In this document: positions 54,411-63,932 of the stretch, piece by piece
Layout: each line of letters begins with the position of its first letter
Position numbering within the stretch: the first letter of the stretch is position 1
Assembly: GCF_041261225.1 (NCBI RefSeq)
Contig: NZ_JBGCCN010000002.1
Span: 372,001 to 436,000, forward strand
DNA: 64,000 nt
Direction: 5' to 3'
Source: Streptomyces sp. V4I8
GTDB taxonomy: Bacteria > Actinomycetota > Actinomycetes > Streptomycetales > Streptomycetaceae
Notes under the pieces: model-generated
Database searches by the model: none
Told to the model about the DNA's origin: nothing
What the model saw: the letters and a program-made list of their open reading frames with translations, nothing else
Program-made: the position numbers and the translations under genes

Positions 54411-56338
54411 GTGTGTCCAGAAGGTGATTGTGAGCTTCTGATGTAGAAGACGGAAACGAACGGTCGCCATGCTGTTGTGGAGATGAAGGTAGGTCCTTCG
54501 GCATCGGCATGCAGGTGCAGGTGTCAAACCACCATGAGCTGCTGCGGTGAATGAGCCGTGGTGGTGAGCGTCATGGAAAAGCCGTACTGAATGCGGCAGG
54601 TGGGGGCTGAGAAGGCGAACGCAAGTGAACCACTGATGACGTGTCGTAAAGCGTGGACGACATCAAAACCAGGGCCTCAATGCTGTCCTGGGATAAGTCA
54701 GACGGGAACCTGTCTACTGGTCTGGCGGTGTCCGGCATGAAGGTGGCGCGAGCTCAGTCCGGGGCTTCACAACGGAACTGGAGAACTCCTTGACGCGAAA
54801 CTGCGATCCACGGGTTGACGTGGCTCGCGAGAGGGAGAGGCGCAAGTGGTAAAGAGCCATGAGGGCCGGAGTACCGGTCGCGCGTCGGGAGGGCGGAACG
54901 TCCCGTAGTAGTGATGAAACCTCCGTAATAGAGGCGGAGCGAAGGGGGCGTGTTGTTGGGTGTCGATCGGCGATCAACCAGTGATGGGAGGAATCGGATG
55001 GTCGAGACGAGACCAGCTGGCAAGCCGTTTGATATTCCGAAGCGGCTAGTCTGGAACGCTTACCTGAAGGTCAAGGCCAACAGGGGAGCGGCTGGGGTGG
55101 ATGGGCAGTCGTTAGCGGAGTTTGAGCAGGATGAGAAGAACAACCTGTACAAGCTGTGGAATCGGCTGTCCTCGGGAAGCTATTTCCCCCCACCCGTGAG
55201 AGCGGTTGATATTCCCAAAGCCGGCGCTGGGACTCGGATCCTTGGGGTTCCGACCGTGGCCGACAGGATCGCTCAGACGGTAGTGGCCATGACATTGGAG
55301 CCTGACGCGGAGCTGGTCTTCCATCAGGACTCGTATGGCTATCGCCCGGGGAGGTCCGCGCTGGAGGCGGTGGAGACGTGCAAGCAGCGGTGCTGGAGGC
55401 ATCCTTGGGTGATCGATCTCGACATCCAGGGGTTCTTCGACAACGTGCCGCACGCCCCCATCATCGCGGCAGTGGAAAGGCATACCAAGCTCTCGTGGGT
55501 TCTGTTGTATGTGAAGCGATGGCTTGTCGCCCCCGTGCAACAGCCCGACGGAACGCTCGCCATTCGGGAAAAGGGGACTCCTCAAGGGTCTTCTATTTCA
55601 CCGTTGTTGTCGAATCTGTTCATGCACTACGCGTTTGACGCGTGGTTGGCTCGGGAGTATCCGGCGATCAGGTTCGAGCGGTACGGCGACGATGCTGTAG
55701 TGCACTGTGCCAGTGAGAAGCAGGCGAACTTCGTCCGCAACATCATCGAGCGCAGGTTGCTGCAGTTCGGATTACATCTCCATCCGGAGAAAACCAAGGT
55801 GGTGTACTGCAAACAGGAAGGTCGTGAACGGGAGTTCCCGGTCACAGAGTTCACGTTTCTGGGGTACACCTTCCGTCGTCGGGCAGCTCGCTTGCGGGAT
55901 GGGAGGCTGAAGACCGGCTTCCTTCCCGCAGTGAGCAAAACAGCCATGAAGTCCATGGCGAGGACTGTCCGGAGTTGGCGACTGGGGCGCTGTACCGAGC
56001 TGAGCTTTCGGGAGATCGCCGCGATGATCAACCCCGTCGTGGCGGGATGGATTAATTACTATGGGCGCTTCTACAAGTCCAGATTGATCAGGTTCCTGGA
56101 GCAGCAGATCAATCCGTTCCTGGTGAAATGGGCCCGAAGGAAGTACAAACGGTATCGTCGTGCCTCAAGGAAGGCCCGGAGAAGGCTGGCTGAGATCGCC
56201 TCAGCGTTCCCGGGCATGTTCGCTCATTGGAAGCATGGCGCGTTGCCTACTGGTTCAACAATGGGAGCCGTGTGAGTCGCGAGGTTCACGCACGGTTCTG
56301 AGAGCGGCGGTGGGTGAGATTCCCGCCGCCGACTCACC
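54411..56338 (+). mobile_element. Group II intron, copy 2
   Basis: Same 1928-nt length and ends (GTGTGTCC ... GACTCACC) as copy 1. Its 5' flank is the 53271-54410 IS3 type; its 3' flank is the 18809-type IS3. Both flanks break at the equivalent catalytic-Glu position. The mixed exons imply recombination between two intron copies. Confidence 0.9.
54998..56275 (+). CDS. ltrA: Group II intron reverse transcriptase/maturase, copy 2
   Basis: The 425-residue protein has the same motifs as the 19930-21207 copy: VIDLDIQGFFDNVPH, GTPQGSSISPLLSNLFMHY, RYGDDAVVHC and the X domain. GGGAGG lies six bases before the ATG. Intact. Confidence 0.92.
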   Translation: MVETRPAGKPFDIPKRLVWNAYLKVKANRGAAGVDGQSLAEFEQDEKNNLYKLWNRLSSGSYFPPPVRAVDIPKAGAGTRILGVPTVADRIAQTVVAMTLEPDAELVFHQDSYGYRPGRSALEAVETCKQRCWRHPWVIDLDIQGFFDNVPHAPIIAAVERHTKLSWVLLYVKRWLVAPVQQPDGTLAIREKGTPQGSSISPLLSNLFMHYAFDAWLAREYPAIRFERYGDDAVVHCASEKQANFVRNIIERRLLQFGLHLHPEKTKVVYCKQEGREREFPVTEFTFLGYTFRRRAARLRDGRLKTGFLPAVSKTAMKSMARTVRSWRLGRCTELSFREIAAMINPVVAGWINYYGRFYKSRLIRFLEQQINPFLVKWARRKYKRYRRASRKARRRLAEIASAFPGMFAHWKHGALPTGSTMGAV

Positions 56339-57245
56339 TCGTAACAGATACCGGTCCGTCCGACTGATTGCCGGATGCCCAATCTGTCCAGCGTCTTGGC
56401 GAATTGCTCCGAGGTGTAATTACTGCCGCGGTCCGAGTGGAATATGGCGTCCTCGGAGAGCGGATGATTGCGCGCCGCCATTTCGATGGCGGCCTCGATG
56501 AGCGGAGTCTTGTAGTTGTCGTCCATCGCCCAGCCTGTCACGGCTTTGGTGTGGCAGTCGATGACGGTGGCGAGGAATAGCCAGCCCTCCCAGGTCGGAA
56601 TGTAAGTGATGTCACCGACCATTTTCCGGCCGGGCGCGTCGGCGGTGAAGTCGCGGTTCACGAGGTCGGGGATCGGGCCGGCCCGGCCGTCGTTCTCGGT
56701 GAGGCTGTGGCGCCACGGCCGTGGCTGGCAGGCCTGGAGGTCCAGCTCCCGCATGAGGTCACGCACGAGTTCGGGCCCGCAGGCCACGCCCCAGGCAGTG
56801 AGGTCGGCGTGGACGCGCCGGTAGCCGTACGTGCCGTCAGAATCCTCGAAAGACTTGGTGATCAGTAATTTCAGTTCCTCCCGTCGCCGGGCGGTCGCCG
56901 AAACCGGCCGGCTCCGCCATTCGTAGAATCCGGAGCGGGACACTTCCAGCCAGTCACACATCTTCGCGACCGGCGGTATCTCTTCGGTGTTCGTGGTGGG
57001 GTCGTGTCCCGCGACGTGGTGTAGGGGATCAAGCGCTACGCCTTCCGGTTCGAGGCTCATAGCGATCTATGCGGAGGCGGCAGCCCAAGAAGCGTGCTGA
57101 TGAGGTGAGTTGGACACGGGAACGGGCTGAGCCATGTCCCTGGCCTGCGGGTTCCGGTGTCTTGATCCCCTACACCACGTCGCGGGACGCCATCCGTGGT
57201 GGATGTCGCGTACTCGGCATCGATGAACTCGAACTTGTCGCTCAC
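56339..57245 (-). pseudogene. IS3-family orfB, interrupted by MITE and intron
   Basis: Begins MSDKFEFIDAEYATSTT at 57245, is broken by the MITE, then continues NTEEIPPVAKMCDWLEVSRS through KMVGDITYIPTWEGWLF and FHSDRGSNYTS to the intron boundary. The catalytic Glu part is missing. Confidence 0.85.
57000..57194. mobile_element. 195-bp MITE with 8-bp target duplication
   Basis: About 30-bp inverted termini (inner part GTCCCGCGACGTGGTGTAGG then GGATCAAG, with small mismatches at the outer bases) flank 130 bp without a gene. Direct repeats CGTGGTGG (56992-56999, 57195-57202) flank it. The intact sequence at 19200-19215 is the pre-insertion state. An 8-bp duplication fits mobilisation by an IS256-like or IS66-like enzyme. 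Confidence 0.8.
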
Positions 57246-57534
57246 CGAGGATCCTTGGCAAAGTACGCTGCGACTTTTTCCGGGAAAGCGACCTTCTGCC
57301 GCAGTTCCCTCAGTTCGCGTTCCTGCTCGCGGAGCCGTGCCCGTTCATCCACCGTCAGGGGCGGCTCCTCTCCCACGTTCTCACGGCGGTAGGCGTTGAC
57401 CCAATTCCCGAGCGTGCCTTCGACAAGTCCGAGTTCCCGGGCGACCTGGGCAACCGGACGCGACGTCTCGATCACCATCTTCACGGCCTCTTCCCGATAC
57501 TCAGGAGTGAACTTCCTACGTTTCTGCGACAACC

Positions 57535-59024
57535 GACACGGCAGCTGTAGTTCTTGATCGTTGGCGTGTTCGTGCTGGTCAACGGGGGTGCGGGGGCGGC
57601 CGAGGGTAGGGGGACGGCCACCGTGATCATGAGCGTTTGTGACGACGATCAAGGAACAGGTGGCCGTGGAGGCCACGATAGCCGGGCAGGAGTGGACGGC
57701 CGCGTTCGGGGCGGTGATGGCCGAGGTCGCTGACTGCTTCCCGCGCCGGGAACCGCGCCTGCTGGCGCGGGAGATGACCGAGGGCATGCTGATGGAGCTC
57801 GATACGCGCAACTGCTGGACGCTCGGCGAGGCGCTGGGGCACTCGGGCCCGCACCGGCTGCAGCACTTCCTCTCCCGTGGTGTGTGGGACCACGATCTGG
57901 CCCGCGACCGGCTCATGACCTGGGCGGCCGGTGAACTCGCGGACGACCAGGCGGTGTTGATCGTGGACGAGACCGGTGATGAGAAGTCCTCGACCGACTG
58001 CGTGGGAGCGGCCCACCAGTACTCCGGGGCGCTCGGCGGTATCGGTCTGTGCCAGGTCTCCGTCCACCTCACCTACGCCTCGGTAAGCGGGCACACGCTG
58101 ATCGACCGCGCCCTCTACCTGGGCGCCGGGTGGGCCGCCGACGAGGAACGCCGCCTGCTCACCCACGTCCCCGACGAGACCCTGTTCGCCACCAAGCCAC
58201 AGCTCGCGGCCGCCATGCTGCAGCGTGTACGTGCCCTGGGGATACCGGCCCGCTGGCTGGCCGGCGACGAGGTGTACGGCGGTCGCGAGCTGCGACGGCA
58301 TGCACGGGCACTCGGCCTCGACTACGCCCTCGCGGTCCGCGCCGACCACCGCGTCACCACCCCAGCCGGCCGCTTCACCGCCACCGAACTCGCCGCCCGC
58401 TTACCCCGCCGCACCTGGATGCGCATGCGTACCGGCCACGGGACCAAGGGCGACCGTCACTACGACTGGGCCATGATCGGCGTCCTCGCCGACGACACCC
58501 CCGAAAGCGCCGGGCCGGGCCACTCCTACCTGCTGGTGCGCCGCCACCGCTACACCCGCGAACTCTCCTTCTACCGCTGCCACTCCGCAACCGCGGTCAC
58601 CATGGCCACCCTGGTCGATGTGGTGTGCTGCAGATGGAAAATCGAAGAGGACTTCCAGGCCGGAAAATCCGACTGCGGCCTGGACGAGGGCCAGACCACC
58701 TGCTGGAACTCCTGGATGCGCTGGAGCCTGATCAGCATGCTCGCCGCAGCCATCCTGGCCGTCACCCAAGCCCGCGCCGCCGCCCAGACACCCAGCGGCC
58801 CACTCGCCCCCTCAAGCACCCGCGAGCTGCTGCGACTCCTACGCGCCACCGCCCTGCGCCCTCCCCGCCGCGACCTGGAGCACCTCCTGCACTGGTCCGC
58901 ATGGCGCCGCCACCATCAACAGCAAGCCACCGAAGCCCACCGCCGCTGGAACAACATCACCGCCGCAGCAACCACCTGACCAGCAACAATGACCAACCGA
59001 TCAAGAACTACAGCTGCCGTGTCT
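57535..59024 (+). mobile_element. IS701-family element type B
   Basis: Inverted termini GACACGGCAGCTGTAGTTCT (both ends). A possible 4-bp duplication AACC (57531-57534, 59025-59028). It sits in the orfA 5' end of the IS3 copy. Confidence 0.75.
57639..58979 (+). CDS. IS701-family transposase type B
   Basis: The 446-residue enzyme appears intact from a GTG. Motifs: AVLIVDETGDEKSSTDCVGA, ARWLAGDEVYGGRELRRHAR and CRWKIEEDFQAGKSDCGLDE, with the C-terminal STRELLRLLRATALRPPRRD helix present in the same frame, unlike type A. Confidence 0.88.
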   Translation: MTTIKEQVAVEATIAGQEWTAAFGAVMAEVADCFPRREPRLLAREMTEGMLMELDTRNCWTLGEALGHSGPHRLQHFLSRGVWDHDLARDRLMTWAAGELADDQAVLIVDETGDEKSSTDCVGAAHQYSGALGGIGLCQVSVHLTYASVSGHTLIDRALYLGAGWAADEERRLLTHVPDETLFATKPQLAAAMLQRVRALGIPARWLAGDEVYGGRELRRHARALGLDYALAVRADHRVTTPAGRFTATELAARLPRRTWMRMRTGHGTKGDRHYDWAMIGVLADDTPESAGPGHSYLLVRRHRYTRELSFYRCHSATAVTMATLVDVVCCRWKIEEDFQAGKSDCGLDEGQTTCWNSWMRWSLISMLAAAILAVTQARAAAQTPSGPLAPSSTRELLRLLRATALRPPRRDLEHLLHWSAWRRHHQQQATEAHRRWNNITAAATT

Positions 59025-59026
59025 AA

Positions 59027-60617
59027 CCCTTCAGCTGTAGATCATGGTGGTTGCGGGAGTTCGAGGGTCTCTAAGCTGGGTAACTGCCGTGTATGAAGGC
59101 GGAGTTGCTGGATGTCCCGGTCGAGGTGTCGGACCGGGAGTGGGCGGAGGAGTGGGCGGGGCGGCTGGACGATCTGCTGGTGGGGGTCGGGGACCTGTTC
59201 GGCCGGGTGGAGACGCAGTGGCATGGGGAGATGTGCGTCCGGGGCCTACTGGGGCCGGTCTCGCGCAAGAACGGCTGGCAGCTGGCGGAGTGGGCCGGAG
59301 AGCGTGTGCCGTGGAACCAGCAGCACTTGCTGGACCGGGCGAAGTGGGACGTGGAGGGGGTGCGGGACTTCACCCGCCGGTACGCCGTCGCCGAGCTGGC
59401 GGACGACGGCGTGGGCGCGGGGCCCGGCGGGGCCGGGGTGCTGGTGGTGGACGAGACCGGGTTCGCCAAGCGCGGGAAGGCTTCGGCCGGGGTGGCGAGG
59501 CAGCACTCCGGGACGCTCGGCGGGGTATTCCCCTGCCAGATCGGGGTGATGTGTGCGTGGGCCACCGGTGCGGGGCAGGCGTTGATCGACCGGGAGTTGT
59601 ACCTGCCACGGGAATGGACGGACGAGCCGGATCGCTGCCGGGCCGCGCACGTGCCCGAGCAGCGCGGCTTCCTGACCAAGCCACGGCTGGCGGAGGCGAT
59701 GATCGAGCGGGCGCTGCCCGACCTGCCTCAGGAGCCGGGGAAGGTGTGGGTGGCCGCCGACGAGGTGTACGGGCGCGAGCGTGCGTTCCGTTCCTTCCTG
59801 GAGGAACATCGTCTGCCGTACGTGGTCAACGTGCAGGCGAACTCGCCGGTGCTGCAGCGTCCGGGCTGGCGGCACGCCGCCCGGCTGGTGGAGCGGGTCG
59901 CGCGGGAGGAGGACTGGGTCGAACTGCCCGCCGGGCCCTCCCAGTTGGATACCCGCACGTGGCAGTGGTGGGTGCGGCGACTCCCCGGCGAGGAGGAGAT
60001 GGTCGATGGCCAGGCGTGGGCGCGGTGGCTGGTCGCGCGACGCCGCCTGGAGGATCCCGGCAAACGCGACTACTACCTGGGCTGGGGCCCGGCCGACACC
60101 CCGGTCGAGGAGATCGTTTTGGTGCCGGGCGCGCGCTGGCGGGTGGAAGAGGCGATCAAGCTGGCGAAGTCCGCCTGCGGGATGGCTGACTACGAGGTCC
60201 GCTCTTTCCACGGCTGGTACCGGCACGTCACCCTCGCCCAGCTGGCCGCCGCGTTCCTGGTCGGCTGCGACGCAGCCACCGCCCGCGAGAACGGCCCGCT
60301 GGCCCGGACCCGCTACGGCCAGCCCGCGCCGACAGCACCCGTCGCCGAGAGAGGGGGACCCGCCTGATCCCAGCAGCCCACCCGCCCCCGTCCGCTTCAC
60401 CGCCTTCGAGATCAGGCGCCTGCTCATCTTGCTCACCCCGCTGCCCGACCGCCACCAACGCATCCGGCACGGCCTGGCCTGGTCCGCCTACCGCCGCCTC
60501 CACCAGGCCATCGCCCGTGCCTGCCACCGACGCCGCCGAGCACACGGTCACACCGTCCCAGCCGGACCCGACACACCAACAGAACTCCCGCAACCACCAT
60601 GATCTACAGCTGAAGGG
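59027..60617 (+). mobile_element. IS701-family element type A, copy 2
   Basis: 1591 bp, with the same termini as copy 1. It begins three bases after the type B terminus and ends inside an IS256 gene. Flanks (TCTAA, ACTGA) do not match, so the left neighbour was replaced after insertion. Confidence 0.85.
59093..60367 (+). CDS. IS701-family transposase type A, copy 2
   Basis: The same 424-residue frame as copy 1, with VVDETGFAKRGKASAGV, AADEVYGRERAFRSFL and WRVEEAIKLAKSACG. A G5 run at 60353-60357 precedes the stop; the +1-type frame beyond it encodes the missing C-terminal domain up to about 60600. Confidence 0.85.
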   Translation: MKAELLDVPVEVSDREWAEEWAGRLDDLLVGVGDLFGRVETQWHGEMCVRGLLGPVSRKNGWQLAEWAGERVPWNQQHLLDRAKWDVEGVRDFTRRYAVAELADDGVGAGPGGAGVLVVDETGFAKRGKASAGVARQHSGTLGGVFPCQIGVMCAWATGAGQALIDRELYLPREWTDEPDRCRAAHVPEQRGFLTKPRLAEAMIERALPDLPQEPGKVWVAADEVYGRERAFRSFLEEHRLPYVVNVQANSPVLQRPGWRHAARLVERVAREEDWVELPAGPSQLDTRTWQWWVRRLPGEEEMVDGQAWARWLVARRRLEDPGKRDYYLGWGPADTPVEEIVLVPGARWRVEEAIKLAKSACGMADYEVRSFHGWYRHVTLAQLAAAFLVGCDAATARENGPLARTRYGQPAPTAPVAERGGPA

Positions 60618-61081
60618 ACTGACCGCGCTGGACGAGCTCCGGTCAAACTACGGCAAGAACTACCCTGGCCTGATTGCCAGTTGGGAACGGGCCTGGGAAG
60701 AATTCATCCCCTTCCTCGCCTTCGACCGCGAGATACGCAGGGTCATATACACGACCAACGCCATCGAATCCCTGAACTACCAGCTCCGCAAGATCACCAA
60801 GACGCGCGGCCACTTCCCCAGCGACGACGCCGCCGTCAAACTCCTCTACCTCGGCATCCGCCGCATCGAAGGCCGCCACATCGACGGCGACGGTCCCATC
60901 CCCAAAGGCCGCGTCCGCGGCACCGGCACCCTCGGCTGGAAACGCGCCATGAACCACTTCATGCTCGCCTTCCCCGACCGCCTCCCCCTCTGACCCCAGC
61001 AAGATCACCGACAGTAGCCAACCCGCAGGCCCGACCAGCAAGGCCACACACCTCTACATACACAAAGGAATTGACAACCTC
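60618..61081 (+). mobile_element. IS256-family 3' fragment
   Basis: Encodes LTALDELRSNYGKNYPGLIA to AMNHFMLAFPDRLPL (stop 60993) including the Glu in TTNAIESLNYQLRK, then the terminus GGAATTGACAACCTC. Near-identical to the complete gene at 3834-5165. The 5' two thirds were removed at the IS701 element. Confidence 0.85.
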
Positions 61082-61475
61082 CGGGCCGAGAACAGCCACC
61101 AACGGGCCCGTCAAGAAATAACTTGCGTGTTTCTGCTCTTGACGCTGCAGCTCAGGAGCGGTGCTCGTCGACACTTTGTTTCTTGACGGGCCCAACCGAC
61201 GAGGCAGCGCGAACGCGCCATGAAGTACTTCCGCTCGCCCCGGTCAGCCCAGAAGTTCCTGTCCGCGTTCAGTCAGATTTCGCCTCATTTCCGGCCCCGC
61301 CGTCACCTGATGACCGCACCCGCATACCGGGCAGAGATGACCACCCGCTTCACCGTCTGGGACCACATCACCGGCGTCACTGCCCTGCCCACGGCAGGCT
61401 GAACCAAGGCTGCCATCCGGCCCCACCACACCCTGCCACACCCCAACAACCCACCAGCCTCGATAAGTTGACGAC
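61082..61475 (+). mobile_element. IS6-family C-terminal part carrying the mini-element
   Basis: Starts in the catalytic-Glu codons (RAENSHQ), is interrupted at 61104-61193, then continues PTRQRERAMKYFRSPRSAQK and SPHFRPRRHLMTAPAYRAEM to a stop at 61402 and an IS6-type end near 61475. Confidence 0.8.
61104..61193. mobile_element. 90-bp mini-element (MITE-like), copy 2
   Basis: Identical over 90 bp to 10506-10595. Flanked by AAC (61101-61103, 61194-61196). It sits at the same base position of the IS6 gene as copy 1 but in the opposite orientation relative to the gene. Confidence 0.88.
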
Positions 61476-62148
61476 GCCCCATCGGGTGCTGGTGGAACTG
61501 CTCGGCGATTCCCTCGGTGCGCACGGCGGTCTGGTCGTGCATGCGGCCGGGCCGGATGACGCCGGAGAAGAGGGTACGGCCCTGGTGGTCGCTGAAGGTG
61601 GTGGTCTTGATGGTGTTCTGCTTCTTCTTGCCGGAGACGAACGCCTTGCGGCCAGGGCGTCCCGCACGCGGGCGGCGGACTTGTACCTCGGTTCCGTCGA
61701 TGCGCAGGTCCACGCCCTCCGCGGCGGCGTAAGCGAAGACGTCCTCCAGGGTACGCAGCCGCACCCCCGGGCGGTCGGGGACGGCGAAGCCACGGGCCGC
61801 CAGGAGCGGGCGGACCTCGCGGATCGCGGCCGAGACGGTGGAGCGGTCCACCTCGTACAGCTGGGCAAGTGCGGCATGCGGCAGCTGGTGACGCAGGTAG
61901 ACCAGTGTGACCAGCAGCCGGTCGGTGAAGGCCAGTTTCTGCTTGCGGCCGGCACCTGCCGCCCGCATGCGGGGACCGCCACGTCGCTCGCGCAGGACCG
62001 ATTCTCGAACTGCCGCCCACTTCGGCGCGAGCTCTTCGATCAAGTCGCCGAGATGTTGGCGTGAGACACCGGACAGGGCAGGATGGCTACAGGCCGCACG
62101 GGCCCAGGATCGCTTCACAACCTTCCTAACCGTGCGGTCTTTTCGCAT
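61476..62148 (-). pseudogene. IS5-family transposase, 3' truncated
   Basis: The N-terminal 224 residues read HPALSGVSRQHLGDLIEELA, TLVYLRHQLPHAALAQLYEV, VDLRIDGTEVQVRRPRAGRP and FSGVIRPGRMHDQTAVRTEG with two catalytic Asp. The frame is cut at FHQHP by the IS6 end. Its N-terminal domain is the module repeated twice in the protein at 15328-16188. Confidence 0.8.
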
Positions 62149-62260
62149 GTCACGGGCCCAACGCCATTGCTCCCCAAGTCGTTAGAAAGCGACGTTGACC
62201 ATGAGGCCGTGTCGCAACCGGCGAACGTCGACAGCACATCACCACGTGCGAAATCCAGGG

Positions 62261-62863
62261 CTAGGTGTGGTTGTCGACGTGGCGGTGTTGCTGTCGGCGG
62301 CACTCTTCGGCGAGGTAGGGATATGCGTGGGCTGTCGCTTCGTACACGCGTTCGCGGATCCGGGCTTTGGCCGTATCACCGCCGAGGAGGCGGTACTGGT
62401 CTGCCAGGGTCTGGTCGTACTCGGCGAGGTCGTGCCGGATGTGGTTGACGGTGATGCGTTCGATGAACGCCGGGTCGGAGTCGGGGCCGGCGGGCTCGTC
62501 GAACAAGCCGCCTTCCCATCGGTTGTAGGCATCGCAGGCCCGCTCGATGAGTTCCTTGCGGCCCATCACCGGCACGGTGATGGCGAGTTGCTCGACGGCC
62601 GTCATGGTCTTTGTCCTGCGGCGGTGTGCGGCTTGCCGGGCGGTCTCGGAGCGGCGTGCGGCCTTGGTCCGGGCGGCGGTGAACTCGGGGCCGGCCTCGG
62701 CCTGCTCGACCCGCCGGATGTCATACAGCTGCATGGGGGAGGCCCTGCGGTAGCGGGGATTGGGTTGGCGGCGGTCGGCGGTGCCGAGCAGGTTGCGGAT
62801 CATCGCGGGTGTCCAGCCACGCGCGGCCAGTTCTGGTGTCGTGACGTACCTTGTCGCGGTCAA
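62261..62863 (-). CDS. Uncharacterised 200-residue protein
   Basis: TTG start at 62863 with AGGAGAGCCCCG before it. Reads TATRYVTTPELAARGWTPAM (a winged-helix-like opening), QLYDIRRVEQAEAGPEFTAA, a basic Arg/Lys-rich helix, and IERITVNHIRHDLAEYDQTL. It ends HRHVDNHT. Similar proteins occur in Streptomyces accessory DNA; function unknown. It follows the next gene by 32 bp in one operon. Confidence 0.65.
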   Translation of the reverse strand: MTATRYVTTPELAARGWTPAMIRNLLGTADRRQPNPRYRRASPMQLYDIRRVEQAEAGPEFTAARTKAARRSETARQAAHRRRTKTMTAVEQLAITVPVMGRKELIERACDAYNRWEGGLFDEPAGPDSDPAFIERITVNHIRHDLAEYDQTLADQYRLLGGDTAKARIRERVYEATAHAYPYLAEECRRQQHRHVDNHT

Positions 62864-62895
62864 CGGGGCTCTCCTGGGTCGGCGGCGGATGTTCC

Positions 62896-63663
62896 TCAGA
62901 GCCCGGCAGTGTTTCGGGCGGCTGCGGTGCGGACGCGGGCGGCGTCGGCGGGGCGGATGCCTTGGCTGACGGGGTCGAGGCTGATCAGTTCGCGGTGCAG
63001 GCGGCGAATCCGCAGGGCGAGGTCGAGATGGAGGCGGGGGCGTTTGTCGCGGACTTCGGCGACGGTGCGGGGGTTGACGCCAAGACGTGCAGCGAGTGCG
63101 GGGGCAGGCCATCCGGCACGTGCCAGGTCGGCCAGGAGCCGGGATGCTTCGGCGGAGTCGGTCAGGCCCGGGGTGCTGGGTTCGCGACGGGCGGGGAGCG
63201 GTATGCCGAGCATGGCTTCGGCGGTGGTGCGGGCGATGTCCCGCGCCGCCTGGCCTTGTTCTGGGGTGCGCAGCAGGCGGCGGACCAGGGTCACGGACAG
63301 GCCGGCCCTGTCGGCGATGTCCTGTGCGGACATGCCCTGTTCACGCAGCCGGACAGCCCACCGGGCGGCGGCGTACGGCGGGACGCGCGCCGGGAGACCG
63401 CGCAGGCGATCGTGGTTGCGCCTGCGGCGGGCCCGGCGCGCCGCCTGGCGGCACTCGGTACGGGTGCAGCCGTAGTCGGCACAGGATGCCTGGCCGTGAC
63501 GGACGGCAGACCGCTGCGGCCGGCGCTGCACCAGCGGCACAGCCCAGGCGGCGGTGGAGGCGGTCTGTTCGGCTCCGCAGTCGCAGAACCACCGTGGGGT
63601 GTCGGCGGTGTTCACCCAGGTTTGGCCGCCGCAGGCAGAGCAGTTGCTGATCGTCATCGGCAC
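62896..63663 (-). CDS. Zinc-ribbon / HTH protein of unknown function
   Basis: The 255-residue protein has an N-terminal Cys4 knot (NCSACGGQTW, FCDCGAEQ), a second Cys cluster (SCADYGCTRTECRQAARRAR) and two HTH-like segments (MSAQDIADRAGLSVTLVRRL; WPAPALAARLGVNPRTVAEV). Probably DNA-binding. First gene of a two-gene operon. ATG at 63663 or 63657. Confidence 0.65.
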   Translation of the reverse strand: MPMTISNCSACGGQTWVNTADTPRWFCDCGAEQTASTAAWAVPLVQRRPQRSAVRHGQASCADYGCTRTECRQAARRARRRRNHDRLRGLPARVPPYAAARWAVRLREQGMSAQDIADRAGLSVTLVRRLLRTPEQGQAARDIARTTAEAMLGIPLPARREPSTPGLTDSAEASRLLADLARAGWPAPALAARLGVNPRTVAEVRDKRPRLHLDLALRIRRLHRELISLDPVSQGIRPADAARVRTAAARNTAGL

Positions 63664-63932
63664 GGCTTAACGGTAGCCGCACAGGCCGACTGCATCTTGG
63701 GGCTGGATTCACGGGCGATCGACCGGTGTGCTCATAGGCCGAGGAGCAGGTCGTGAGCAGGGTCCTCCGGGGGCCTTCCCGCGGTGCGGAAGCCGGCGTG
63801 GGAGCGCTGCGTGCTCGGTCCGCGCATGCGCCGCTGCCTGCGTGGAGCTGGCCCTGCTCGCCTCACGGATGCCCGGCCGTAGGCCGGGAAGCCGCCTGTC
63901 AGCCGGGCGTCCCCGTCGGTAGGGTGACGGGC

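Larger units (their letters stand above)
56339..57534 (-). mobile_element. IS3-family (18809-type) 5' part
   Basis: Holds orfA (57242-57534, first codons lost at 57534) and orfB codons up to GRTGICY (56339-57245, interrupted by the 195-bp MITE). One orfA change is visible (KVAFPEKV versus KVAFLEKV). It is cut by the type B IS701 element on the right and the intron on the left. Confidence 0.85.
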
